DNA of 64,000 nt, from positions 45,045,022-45,109,021 of the forward strand of contig CM045768.1 of assembly GCA_025200525.1 (NCBI GenBank), written 5' to 3'. Below the pieces are notes generated by a model, which did no database searches, had not been told where the DNA came from, and saw nothing but the letters and a program-made list of their open reading frames with translations. The position numbers and the translations under genes were made by a program. Origin of the DNA: Camellia lanceoleosa (taxonomy: Eukaryota; Streptophyta; Magnoliopsida; Ericales; Theaceae). This document shows positions 1-13,881 of the stretch, piece by piece. Numbering within the stretch: position 1 is the first letter of the stretch; every line of letters starts with the position of its first letter.

Positions 1-1021
1 CTCTCTCTCTCTCGGATTGAATTTTTTTTTTGGTAAATTTGTATGAAAAGCTAGACAATATTATTAAGACTTAGCAATATTTTTAAACATAATTTGAAGA
101 TTGAACTCTAGGTTTAAGTGGGAAAAAAAAAAAAATTAAAGGTGCAATTGCTCCTCTTTCCAATTTAAAAAACTTCGAGTAAATTTTGTGACATTAACTT
201 AATGAAGTTTTGAATTGGACTGATAAACCATGAATTGATAAAATTCCTACCATAATTTTTGAATTAGACTGATAGCATAAAATTTGAATTAGAGCAAATT
301 AAGACGAGGAATGAGGTCGACAGTAGATATTAAATATATTCTTACATATGAGTGTGCTGAGGTGGCTCATGGGTGGGAATCCATCAATTTCAAAGCTTAA
401 AAATGGGATAAATACATGTATTTATATATATATATATAACGCCACATTGAAAACGCAATGTTGCTAAGAAAGGCTTTATATAGTAGTTAACATAAGGACA
501 AAAGTTTTTGTGCAAGTGGAAGAGTAGGCTTTATCTGCTTTTTTATTTATTTTATTTTTTAATGTGTGACACCTTGATGAATTGAAAGCAAAAGGTGAAG
601 ACTTTTTTTTATATTTTTAATCAGAGAAGGTGACTCATTCAAGGCGTGAATCTCCAAAATAATACAAGGTGTGGGCATTTACATAGTATGAAATAAGAAA
701 GTTCTAACAAATTTTATGCCCACAAAAAACAAAGAATTACACTTGACCATATCCTACTTCTACAATTCAGTCCATACATCTACAACAAGCAAACCGAAAA
801 CAGAAGCCTTCGGAATTATTCTTTTAAAATTAATACGAGAATCTTAACCTAAATCTCTTAATTAATTAACGAAAAAAATAATTATATGCAAGTCTACTTT
901 TTATACCCACTTTATAGGCACAGTGATGTGTTAAGAAAATAATTAATTAGTTGATAATTAGAGAATATTTAATTATCAATCAATCATATTCTTAACACAC
1001 TACGGAGTCTAGAAGTGAGTC
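1..1021. other. AT-rich flank downstream of the peroxidase gene
   Basis: The stretch begins inside a short CT microsatellite (positions 1-13) and is otherwise AT-rich with homopolymer runs. I see no coding region or structured RNA. It is the 3' flank of the minus-strand peroxidase gene and may hold its poly(A) region. Confidence 0.6.
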
Positions 1022-4245
<3,224 letters not shown>

Positions 4246-4562
4246 GAGCATCTCCATCAAACCAATTATTTTTAGTTTTTAGTTAAATCATTAAATTTCA
4301 ATTCCATCAAACTAGTTATTAAGTTAATTATTTTAGTTTTAGTAAATTTGACTCAACAAATATAACTAGTGGTTTGGGCTAGTCAAATATTAAAAAAAGT
4401 TTATAAAAATAATTTTAAATTAAAACTAATAAAAATAATGTTTAAATAGCATGTGAAAAAGATAGAGAGTTTGTTGGGAAGTGTATTTAAAATCTACATA
4501 AAAAAATAACTTTTAAATTAAATTATAATAAAAATTTTAAAAATTTGGATGAGGATGCTTTT
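4246..4562. mobile_element. MITE-like element with short inverted ends
   Basis: The left end reads AGCATCTCCATCAAACC and the reverse complement of the right end reads AGCATCCTCATCCAAAT, giving imperfect inverted repeats of about 17 bases around a 317-bp AT-rich body. Size, AT richness and lack of coding sequence suit a MITE. I could not find a clear target duplication, so the superfamily is open. Confidence 0.5.
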
Positions 4563-5011
4563 CACACTTGCGGCTTGCTTTTGTAGTCGTTTAAAATTTT
4601 TTAGACTTATATTTTTTCAAATAATTGTAGGGGAGGTTAACTGGGTATATGCACCAACTATTTGAGATAAATTGATATTTTTAAAAATGGATGATTGAAA
4701 TCAAATAGAAGATACAGTTTTGTTAAGATTTTCATACAAATAAAATCATTCAAAAATATTTCAAGTAATTATATTTACAAAATTATTTATAATTCATCAA
4801 CTGAAAACTTTCAAATTATTTTTAAAATTTAAAAATAAAATTACTATAAAAAAATCTTATAAATCTGAATGAAAAATGAACGCCAATTAATTCAATTACG
4901 TCAATCAATAATCTATTTTAATATATAAAGTGAAAACTCACTACAATATATAAGAGTTTTATAGAATAAATTTTTTAGTCTCTTAAAGTAAAATTTTTGT
5001 TACAAAAGACT
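4563..5011. other. AT-rich spacer before the LINE 3' end
   Basis: No coding sequence or clear repeat seen. It is bounded by the MITE-like element and the poly(T) run that marks the LINE tail. Confidence 0.5.
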
Positions 5012-5148
5012 TCTTTTTTTTTTTGAGCAGCAAGCAAAAAGGAAATACATTAAAGATAAAAGATACAAAGCTTGGGATGGGCAACAAGGCTATGCATGTG
5101 TAGCGACAAGCTCCTAAGAGAGTTAAAGAGATTCCAACTCCGAATGCC

Positions 5149-5762
5149 CTAAAAAACAGTAAATAAAATAATGAATAATGACAACCACTTGAAGACAAAA
5201 GCAGACACCCTACACCAGACCACCTCAGCAATATCTAATTTGCTTGAAGTTATAGAGGAAATCATAAATGGAGAATTGAGCTCTAGCATTTTAGGTTGAG
5301 ATCCTTCAAAAAGACATTCATTTTTGTGCTTCCATATGGACCAAAGAGCCACCAGTGGTATTATACAACAAATTCTCCTTTCTTCTTTATTGCGAAGGTT
5401 TACGCCCACCATTATGTGAGCCTTCGATGGATCTTGGTACCACCCAAACAGCCGCTCTGCTAGCAATGACGATAAATTGCCTCGCTCACGCAGACCATAA
5501 CCTCCACACCAAAGGGCAAAGAAGTAGTACATGTTCACTTGTTTTCTATTGAGATTTACAGAAGATGCACATGGTGGATGCAGACCAATTTAAAATACCA
5601 ACCCGATGCAAGAACACTGATGTTTTGACCCTACACTTTCATGCTAGCCAACCAAAGAATTGCACTTTGGGTGGAATATATTTGATCCACACCAATTTAC
5701 TGGTGCTATCATTGTAGCCAAAAATAAGATTAGTATGGTTGTAAAAAACAGAGACAAGAGAC
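5149..5762 (-). pseudogene. LINE C-terminal zf-RVT domain fragment
   Basis: Last part of the LINE ORF2 product. It shows the zf-RVT pattern typical of plant LINE polyproteins: PPKVQFFGWLA, then CIFCKSQ and a downstream HVLLLCP, with WSIWKHKNECLFEG near the end. An in-frame TGA follows GWLA where a tryptophan is usual. It is separated from the rest of ORF2 by the hAT insertion that ends at 6747, and continues across it in the same reading order. Confidence 0.75.
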
Positions 5763-6747
5763 TAGGGATGGCAATTTGAAACCGCCCCGACGGGGATCCC
5801 CGATCCCGACCCCGATTTAAGCGGTTTTTCCCCGAAAAATACCCCCGACGGGGAGGGGACGGTATTTGAAAATCAATCCCCGATTTGTTCCGGGCCGGGG
5901 ACGGTAATCAGTGTTCAAGCCCCGGTCCGGCCCGACCCCGGCCCCGATTTCCCGACATGAAATTACTAATATACCCCCGTTTATATATATAATATATGTG
6001 TATTGTGTTAGGGGCCGGGGCGTTTATATATATAATATATGTGAAATTACTAATACACAGTTCATAAATTACTAACACACTTCATACACAAAACTGTTTC
6101 TCCTCTCTCTCTCCATCTCTCTCTGCAGGTGCTACTCAAGGTCATGGTGTCGGCTCCTCCCATCACGGCGATCTCCTCCTCCTATCTCCCATCACGGCTC
6201 CTCCCATCAGGTGCTACTCACGGTCATGGCGTCGGCAGTGGCAGCGGCGGCGGCGGCTCCTCCCATCACGGCGATCTCCTCCTCTCATCTCCGACGTCTT
6301 CTTTCTCCTCCCATCTCCGACGTCTTCTCCCTCCTCCTACCACGGTGATTAGTGTTAGATCTGTGTGTGTGTGTGTTAGATCTGTATGTGTGTGTGTGTG
6401 TGTGAGATCTGATCTGGTGATGAACAATATATATATAGATCTGTGTGTGGTGTGTTAGATTTGAATTTTTTTTTTTATTTACATTTGTTACATCTGAACA
6501 ACAGATTGTTAATGGTGATTTTTTTTTTAATGGTGATGAACAACAGATTGTTAATGGTAATTTTTTTTTTTTTTGGTCGGGGACTTTTCGAGGTCGGGGA
6601 AACCCGATCCCCGTTAAGGGGCGGGGGCGGGGGCAGTGATGAGCTCCCCATCGGGGTCGGGACCGGGGACAGGGGGAGTTTCCACCATCGGGGATCGGGG
6701 ACGGGGAAGGTGATCCCCGGCCCCGTCCCGCCCCGTTGCCATTCCTA
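5763..6747. mobile_element. Non-autonomous hAT element, 985 bp, with 8-bp target duplication
   Basis: The terminal inverted repeats are TAGGGATGGCAA (5763-5774) and TTGCCATTCCTA (6736-6747), flanked by an exact 8-bp duplication CAAGAGAC at 5755-5762 and 6748-6755. An 8-bp duplication and this end sequence are hallmarks of the hAT superfamily. Subterminal regions are rich in CCCCG/CGGGG. The body holds TC/TG microsatellites, T-runs and duplicated CCTCCCATC pieces, but no transposase. It sits in the LINE zf-RVT region. Confidence 0.92.
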
Positions 6748-6755
6748 CAAGAGAC

Positions 6756-7961
6756 TGGCCTGGCTTTGTTGCTAACCACACAACACTATCTTGGACCTCC
6801 AAATTTAATTCAGGTGCTACTGATAAGGTGCCAATAAGTCTGTGTAATTCCTCATTTTCCCATTCAAATATGAGCCTTCTAAAATTGAGTAGCCAGTTCC
6901 CAGAGGGGTTTGAGAGATCCACAAAGTCTTTGAGTGATCCCTCTTGATCAGAGGACAAACGGAAAAGCCTTGGGAAGTCATCTTTAAGACATATATTTGC
7001 ACACCATCTATCATGCCAGAATCTGATTCTACATCCATTGCCCACTCTTAATTGCAAGTTATCAACATAGTATTGCAAGAGAGAGTCCTTCTGTTCCACT
7101 ACTGATATTATGTCACTCCAAAGTTTAGAAAAATTGATGCCAGAGATCAGAGATGGAAGCCAGTGCCCTTCCGGAAGTCTATACTTGCTGCATATGACTC
7201 TTTTCCATAACGAGTTATGTTCATAGGCAAACCTCCACCACCACTTGAGAAGTAAACACATATTCACATCTCTAATTCTTCTAATACCCAGCCTACCTTG
7301 ATTGATGCTCTTGGTAACCTCTGACCATTTCACTAAGTGTATTTTCCTCTTCGAATCTGGGCCACCCCATAAGAATGAAGCTTGAATTTTGTCAATCTCT
7401 CTAGCTATTCCTTCAGGCAACCTGAACAGAGACAAGAAGTAAATTGGTAGACTTGATAGAACTGCTTTCACCAAGGTCAACCTTCTTGTGAAAGATAGAA
7501 ACCTCCTTTTCCAACCAACAAGCCTCATTTTGAACTTTTCAATGACAAGTTGCCATGTCTTCTTTCTCTTAGGACGAGCACCCAGTGGTAAACCCAAGTA
7601 CTTAAGTGGTAATTTTTTAGTCTTTCAATTCAGTACAGAGCCAAATTCATCAAGAGTAGAGGTATAAATATTTAACCCACAAACCACACTTTTATGGTAA
7701 TTGATTTTAAGCCTTGATGCTATTTCGAAACATCTGAGAATGCTTTTCAAGCTAAGAACTTCTGATAGATCATCCTCACAGAATAATAAAGAATCATCTG
7801 CAAATTAAAGACGGAAGAGCTGAACATGGTTATTTCCAATGATTACCCTTTTAAGCAATCTCAACTCCTTAGCTCTCTGGAGGAGTATATTGAGTGCTTT
7901 TACAACTAAGTTGAATAGAAATGGTGATAAAAAGGTCACCTTGTCTAAGACCTATTTGAGG
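6756..7961 (-). pseudogene. LINE reverse transcriptase, C-terminal half
   Basis: Thumb and connection region of the LINE RT. On the minus strand the FADDSLLF catalytic motif lies near 7795-7815, preceded by an in-frame TAA; then comes the long open stretch from 7597 with KRRFLSFTRRLTLVKAVLSS, ASFLWGG and FWHDRWC, all typical of plant LINE polyproteins. The frame continues artificially into the hAT element below 6748, so residues after the KPGQSL motif are not LINE protein. A one-base insertion near 7940 shifts the RQGD-SPFLF region. Confidence 0.85.
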
Positions 7962-9266
7962 TAGGCGTGGACGCGGATTGGTTGCGGCCACGAAACCTCC
8001 AATTGCCATCCATCCGCCAAATTGGCGGATTGGAGAAAATCAACCTGTATTCGTTCGCCAATTCGCCGAATGCGAATTTGGCAGATTGGCGGATGGATGC
8101 AAATCGGTTTGGGGGTTTGAAATTTTACAAATTTTCAACATACAAAAAAAAAAAAAAAAAAAACCCCTAGACAATGCAATATTTATTCATTCACATCTAT
8201 GAAACAACTTGGATAGTGCAACCTGGGCAATGCAAAATTCATTACAATGGGCATAATTCAAAATATTTATTCATTCACATCTATGAAACTTGGAAAACAT
8301 TGTTCATAATTCAACATCTATGAAACCTGCTATTTTTCCCTAACACCAAATTGATACATGAAGGACTACAACACGGACTAAAAATACATGAAGGACTACA
8401 GCATGGTTTATTTCAATCCGCAGTCTACAGCAGTAATACATGAAAAAGTAATACAAATCAAATTTGAAAACAGAGAGAAGGGCTAATACATGAAGGACTA
8501 ATACATAAAAAAGATGATAAATATGAAAAAGTTAGAAATTGGGTAACACAAATTGATAAATATGATCCTAAATCATTTATTTCCGAAGTAGTTCCTAAAG
8601 CATTCATTTCCCAAGCAGTTCTAAATCAGTTTATAACACAAATTGCTCAATTCATTAACGTACCACAAATCAATTTAAGAGGTAAATGAGAATGCATATA
8701 CATTAACATACCATCACTGCCCATTAATAGATCCAGAGCAAAATATTCAACAAAAAATTGGGTATTGTGTTTCATAGTTTGGCCATAAATTACAGAGTAT
8801 GCAACAGAGCATGGCCTAACCATTTGCGTTTCAACCAGTTTGTAATCAACAATTTGTGTGGAGTATCAACCAATATATTAGATATGATTACAAAATTCAT
8901 CAACCAATAAACATTACCCAATGAGTACCAGAGAATAAGAGACAAACCAGAGTGTGGAGTGACATACCAGAGAAACATACTAGAGAACAGGAGAAGAGAA
9001 TAAGGAGAAGAGAAGAAGAGCAAACACAGATATAAAATCACAGACAGACATAGATAGAAATTACATAGACACAGATATAAAATAAAATCAAAATCACAAA
9101 CCTCTGGTTTTCGAACTCTCTGTAAGCTTCTCTCTCTATGTGTGTAAAATCTTGGCCCGCATCCGTCTGCCAGGTTCCATGCATCCACCCATTTGGCGTT
9201 GGGTCGGGTCGGGTCGGGTCGGGCCGGGCGGATTTGGCTGGTCGGTGGATCCGTTGCTCAGCCCTA
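7962..9266. mobile_element. Second non-autonomous hAT-like element, 1305 bp
   Basis: The ends read TAGGCGTGGACGCGGATTGG at left and, reverse-complemented, TAGGGCTGAGCAACGGATCC at right. The flanks are ATTTGAGG (7954-7961) and ATCTGAGG (9267-9274), an 8-bp target duplication with one change. The interior holds an A-run near 8143-8163, several 'acatgaaggacta' direct repeats (8350-8500) and five GGGTC-like repeats near 9201-9230, but no transposase. It interrupts the LINE RT between the palm segments. Confidence 0.85.
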
Positions 9267-9274
9267 ATCTGAGG

Positions 9275-10215
9275 ACTAAACTCCTTGGTTAGTGAACCAT
9301 TGACAAGTATTGAAATCCTTGAAGATTAAATACATGCCTTAATCCAAGAGATCCATTTGGAGCCAAACCCAAAATTTGCAAGCATTGAGTAAAGGAACCC
9401 CCAATTGATGGAATCAAAATCCTTTTCAAAATCTAGTTTGAGTAACAGTCCTGCTTTCTAGATTTGTGCCATCCATCCACAACCTCATTGGCAATCTACA
9501 CTCCATCAAAGATACTCCTACCACCCAAGAAGGCTGATTGTGCATCTCTAATTACAAGAGGCATAACTTTTTTAAGTCTAGTTGTAAGAATTTTGGAAAG
9601 AATTTTGTACATTGAACTAACCAAGCTAATAGGTCTGAAATCCTTTAAGTTGACAGCTTTTTCCTTCTTAGGGATGAGAGTAAAGAATGTACTATTTAAA
9701 CCTGAGGCCAATCTGCCATTGATATGGAATTCTTTCATAAAGTTAAGCACTTCACCTTTAATCTCTTTCCAATGCTTCTGAAAGAACATGAGATTGAATC
9801 CATCTGGACCTGGGGCTTTATTCCCATTGCAATCTCTTATGGCTGCCCAGACCTCCTCCTTAGTAAACTCTACTTTAAGCATGTGGAATGAATCACTAAG
9901 CCTTATGCTCTTGAACTCACCAGCAAGTACTGGTCTATTCACCCAATCCTCTTTGAAATGATTGTAAAAATGGGTCCACACCTCATTTCTAACCTGGTTT
10001 GGCTCCTCAAACACCACCTCTTCTATTGTGATGAAGTGGAGAGTGTTTCTATTTTGTCTGCTGCTAGCCATGACATGGAAGAATCTAGAATTCCTATTAC
10101 CTTTCAGACTCCAGTCTAGCCTAGATTTTTGTAGCCATTCCCATTCTATCTTCCTGTTCAACCTCCACACTTTTGTCTTTTTCTCTCTTTGAAGCTTCAA
10201 TTCTGCCTCAAGCAA
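9275..10215 (-). pseudogene. LINE reverse transcriptase, N-terminal half
   Basis: Fingers and palm start of the LINE RT. Visible family motifs are NKAPGPDGFN, FFTLIPKKE, LKDFRPISLVSSMYKI, AQSAFLGGRSIFDGV and further down LDFEKDFDSINW, with the first catalytic Asp in the last. A stop follows GRSIFDGV (9496), and another lies near 9330. Upstream it joins the linker to the endonuclease. Non-functional as it stands. Confidence 0.88.
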
Positions 10216-10524
10216 AGGCCTGGTTTCAGCTACCAGATCAAGTTCATGTAGGTCAGATTCAGAGTCTTACATTTGGGATGCAACATTGCCATATACCTCT
10301 CCAGTCTATTTTTTTAATCCCAACTTAAGGGCATGCAATTTCCTTTGCAAAATTTAGCCAGAAGTCCCAAGAACCTGTGTTTCCTTCCATGTTTTCTCCA
10401 CTAAAGGGACAAGGGTAGAATGTAAAAACCAAGAATTCAAAATTTTGAAAGGTCTGGGCCCCCAATCCCTCTCATCCTCCATGAGAATACTTGGGCAGTG
10501 GTCAGATGTAGTTCTAGGAAGGCC

Positions 10525-11136
10525 TCACAATTTGAACTTAAACCTCTCTATCCACTCAGGGATAATAAGGAACTTGTCTATTCTACTCCATTTGTTTCCA
10601 TCAAAAGCATTACACCAAGTGTATTTCCTGCCTAATAGTTGCACATCTATCATCTCACATCTATCAATGAAATCATTGAATTCTTGCATACCCCTATCCC
10701 TATTTGATGATCTTACTATTTCCTCTGAGTGCCTGATCTCATTGAAGTCACCACTAAGACACCAGGGCTGTGGGAAGGAGTCTTTGAGGTGTAACAATGT
10801 CTCTCATAGCTTCCCTCTCCTTGTAACATCATTGGGAGCATATATATTAACAATTACACAATCAAAAGAGTTGAGTAGTTTACCTGAGAAAAGGATGAAG
10901 TTTCTATTGTTGCAACACTCTGAGAGCTAAAATACTGCAGGATCCCAGAGACAGAGTAGCCCACCTGCCAGTCCTTCTGCATCTATAGCCATGAACTCCA
11001 AACTATCCCTAGGCCAAACACTCTTCACCATAACACTGGTCATGTTAGACCTTTTGGTTTCTTGGAACAATGCCACATCAATTTTCTTATCTAGCAAAAG
11101 TTTCCTGATCTTTCTCCTCTTTTCAGGTCTACCCAT
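10525..11136 (-). pseudogene. LINE endonuclease domain fragments
   Basis: Endonuclease/exonuclease/phosphatase-fold nuclease that nicks target DNA for LINE insertion. The N-terminal block includes DVALFQETKRS, where the Glu is a conserved metal ligand, and the second block has CLSGDFNEIRH and the WSRIDKFL motif. The two blocks are separated by stops (about 10800-10925). Upstream of the ORF2 start there is degenerate ORF1 3' sequence. Confidence 0.85.
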
Positions 11137-11159
11137 CCCTCTAATGTTCTAACTTAATG

Positions 11160-12640
11160 CCTTCATAAGAACATATATGACACTGATTTCACCTTTGTGG
11201 AATTGATTACTCCACAATACCATTTCCATTGCCCAATCTTTCCTTGTCATTCACCTTCATGAGTGTTAGTTGCCTGATTACCTCAGGTTCCTGCCCTTTA
11301 TAATCAAGTCCCAAACTTTTCCCCATCTGCAATGTGGCCCGAGCTTCTTGAAGAACATCATCTCTGGAAGGGGTTTGTTGAAGATCAGGATTGAGATTTG
11401 ATGCAAATGCAGCAGTGGACCTTATCCTGCAGCCTTTAAGGGTTCTAGAGTTTGATCTTGCCCCTTTCTGACCAATTCATCTAGTAAACCCACTAAACCT
11501 ACCAAGAAGTAGAGGATTTTTAACTCCATCACTTTTGTTTCCTTTCCTTTTGCCTTTCTTAATACAGGTACTAATGGAGCCTAAAATTGATGGGCTAAGT
11601 GGGCACTATTCTTTGCCTAAGGGCCCAACCCAGCTACTCTACACACTTGCTTAGCTAGATGGAACCCAACTGCAGCTGGCCCAGTGGGTTAAATATCAGA
11701 AGAAGCAATGTCATGGGTTACCACAATGGGCTGCAGCCCAGATTGATCATGACCAATGGATATCTCAAGACTAATGCCAGGTCTTGCATTTAGAGTCTCA
11801 CTTAAGCTCTTCATAAAGCTAGGAGTGAGGATCTAATCATCTACACTAGGAGCTACAACATTATTTTTAGCATCATGATTACACCCTATCCTCTGCTACC
11901 TACTATCCTCAATATGGCCTTCAACTCCTTTTTGAGCATCATGATTGTACCACTACCTCTACTGCAGGCTTTCCTTTGGTAATGATGACTCTACCATACA
12001 TGTGCCCTCATCGTTTGAATTTCCCATGCAATCTTTAGTCTTTTCCACTGCATATGCATGACTCTAACTACCACCAACAGCCAGCTCATCTCTTTCCTTC
12101 ATTCTAGTTGTCGAATCCCCTTTTGCCACATTAGAGACTCCTGCCACGTTATCTGCCTTGTCATCATCTCTTTCCTCCAAGCTGTTGATAGCTATGGGTT
12201 GGAGAACACCATTAACTTTGGAGCAAACATCTTTGTCTGCCTTAGTAGTATTGCCATTACAACTGGTACTTGCTTCCTTTGTATTTTGCTCCTCAAGAAC
12301 TCTTATTGAATAGATTTTGCCTTTGCACTTCAGATTAAGGCTTGTGTTTATAGGCTCCATAACACTGGTAAATATTTTAAATCTTCCACAGTGAAATGAT
12401 TTGGGCATGCAAACATCTCCATCAAAGTGAACCAACTCCCATCATATTCTTTTAATCTTCCTAAATGTATCTGAGTTCCAAAGATTAAGGGGCACCCCGT
12501 AGCAGCTGATCCAGACATACCTCTCTTGTTGAAGATGCATACCTGGTCTCCATTCTACGATGTATTCACAGCAATGGAATTTACTAAAATGCCTAATACC
12601 CTTACTGTGTTGATGTTGATGTTTTGTTTTCCTCCAAACA
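11160..12640 (-). pseudogene. LINE ORF1-like region (DUF4283-type gag)
   Basis: The recognisable part lies at about 12310-12570 on the minus strand: YVWISCYGVPLNLW followed by CGRFKIFTSVMEPINTSLNL, the pattern seen in DUF4283-type ORF1 proteins of plant LINEs. An in-frame TGA lies near 12440. A Ser/Lys/Asp-rich low-complexity tail follows (12064-12300). The segment 11160-12060 is mostly closed in all frames and is probably the decayed ORF1 tail and linker. Confidence 0.6.
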
Positions 12641-13881
12641 GATCAGAATCGAAGAGACATGTATGGAAGTTTTAACACTACGCCAATGTTAATGGCGTAA
12701 TGTTAGGCATTGTAGTTTTAGATTCTTACTTGGCGATGTGAAATTCTTGTGGATTGGGACAATAGAATACGAATTTGTGTTTCACCCTAAACCCTAGCAA
12801 ATACGCAACCCCTTCTATGTTGATACATCCACATCGGCGAAGTGGGTGGCTGTGATGCTGTTGTGCTTTGGAGCAATGACCGTCAAACCTTCGTAATCCG
12901 GTGCAAGTGACTGGTTTCGGCAATTATGGCTCTAGGTACATTAATCGTTTGTATACATCAAGCCATGGTTTTTTTTTGTGTCGGTGTAGTTGAGATTTGC
13001 CAAAATTGCGATGTGTGTAATATTAGGCGAACTGCAGAATAGTGTGAATTTAATGTAGAGTTGTTAATGTGAAGGATTTTGTGAAATGCATGTTTGTTGC
13101 GTAGGGTAGTTTGTCGATGTTGGGACATTAAGGGTTGTGAATTTGTTGCGTTATGGTGATGGTGTGGTAATGTTAGTGTGGTAAATGTAAATGTGACGGT
13201 GTGGTAATGTTAGTGTTTTAAATGTAAATGTGATGGGGGTTTGTGTATGGTGTTTGTGGGGTTTTTACATTGAAGGTAATAGTAATGATGTTCAGAATAT
13301 GTTACTGGTGTACTTGCATATTTGAGAAGGGGGTTCATTTTGTGTGGGAGGTTTTTGTTGGTGTGTGGTAAGTCATAATGATGTTATGTAGTGTGTTAGA
13401 CAACATTTAAACTCTCAGTAAACTAATAAAACATGTGTAATGTGTTTGAATGAATTAACATAATTTGGTTAGCATGACTGTAATTGTTGTATGGTTTTGC
13501 AGGAATGCGTAGTTGTGGTTCGTTGGGTTTGTATGTAATGTAGTACAAAATAGTGAAATTAGGTTGTTGGAAAGTGATAATGCATAGTTTTTAATGGCAT
13601 TGCATGTAATAAGGCATCGTTATATACTATGCAATGGAAGGTTTAAACGTTGGTAGTGTGCGATGTTAATGTTATGTGCATGTTTTACGTTTCTGGAATG
13701 ACATTGGGCATGAAACTATGAGTTTATTTGGTGCTTTGTTTGTTGGTGGAACATGTTGTGATGTTAGTTGGTGTGGTTGGATTGGTGGGGTATGATCTAT
13801 TAATGTTATTAATGGCTTTTTTGCGTGTGTTGTTGGGAGTTTTAGTTTCTCGCTAATAATTTTCATTTAACACATGTTCAG

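Larger units (their letters stand above)
5012..12640 (-). mobile_element. Decayed L1-type LINE retrotransposon, split by two hAT elements
   Basis: A non-LTR retrotransposon on the minus strand. In element order: ORF1 region (about 12640-11160), apurinic-type endonuclease (11136-10525), reverse transcriptase (10215-9275 and 7961-6756) and a C-terminal zf-RVT domain (6756-5149). A poly(T) run at 5012-5024 on the plus strand is its poly(A) tail. Two hAT elements (5763-6747, 7962-9266) sit inside the RT ORF; without them about 5.3 kb remain, near full length for plant L1 elements. Several in-frame stops show it is dead. I could not find matching target duplications, and the 5' end is set only by where ORF1 similarity fades. 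Confidence 0.85.

Noticed and set aside
6285..6779. ORFs on both strands with Thr-His and Pro-Arg repeats
   Set aside because: They come from TG/AC microsatellites and G/C-rich ends of the hAT element.
12660..12760. Possible MULE left terminal inverted repeat (tgttaatggcgtaatgttaggcattg)
   Set aside because: No matching reverse complement found near 49.6-49.9 kb, so I did not call a TIR.
13100..13830. Region rich in 'gtggtaatgttagtg'
   Set aside because: A 36-bp unit occurs twice near 13145-13225; the rest is only T/G-biased. It looks like an intron or 5' region of the Ulp1 gene and holds no separate feature.
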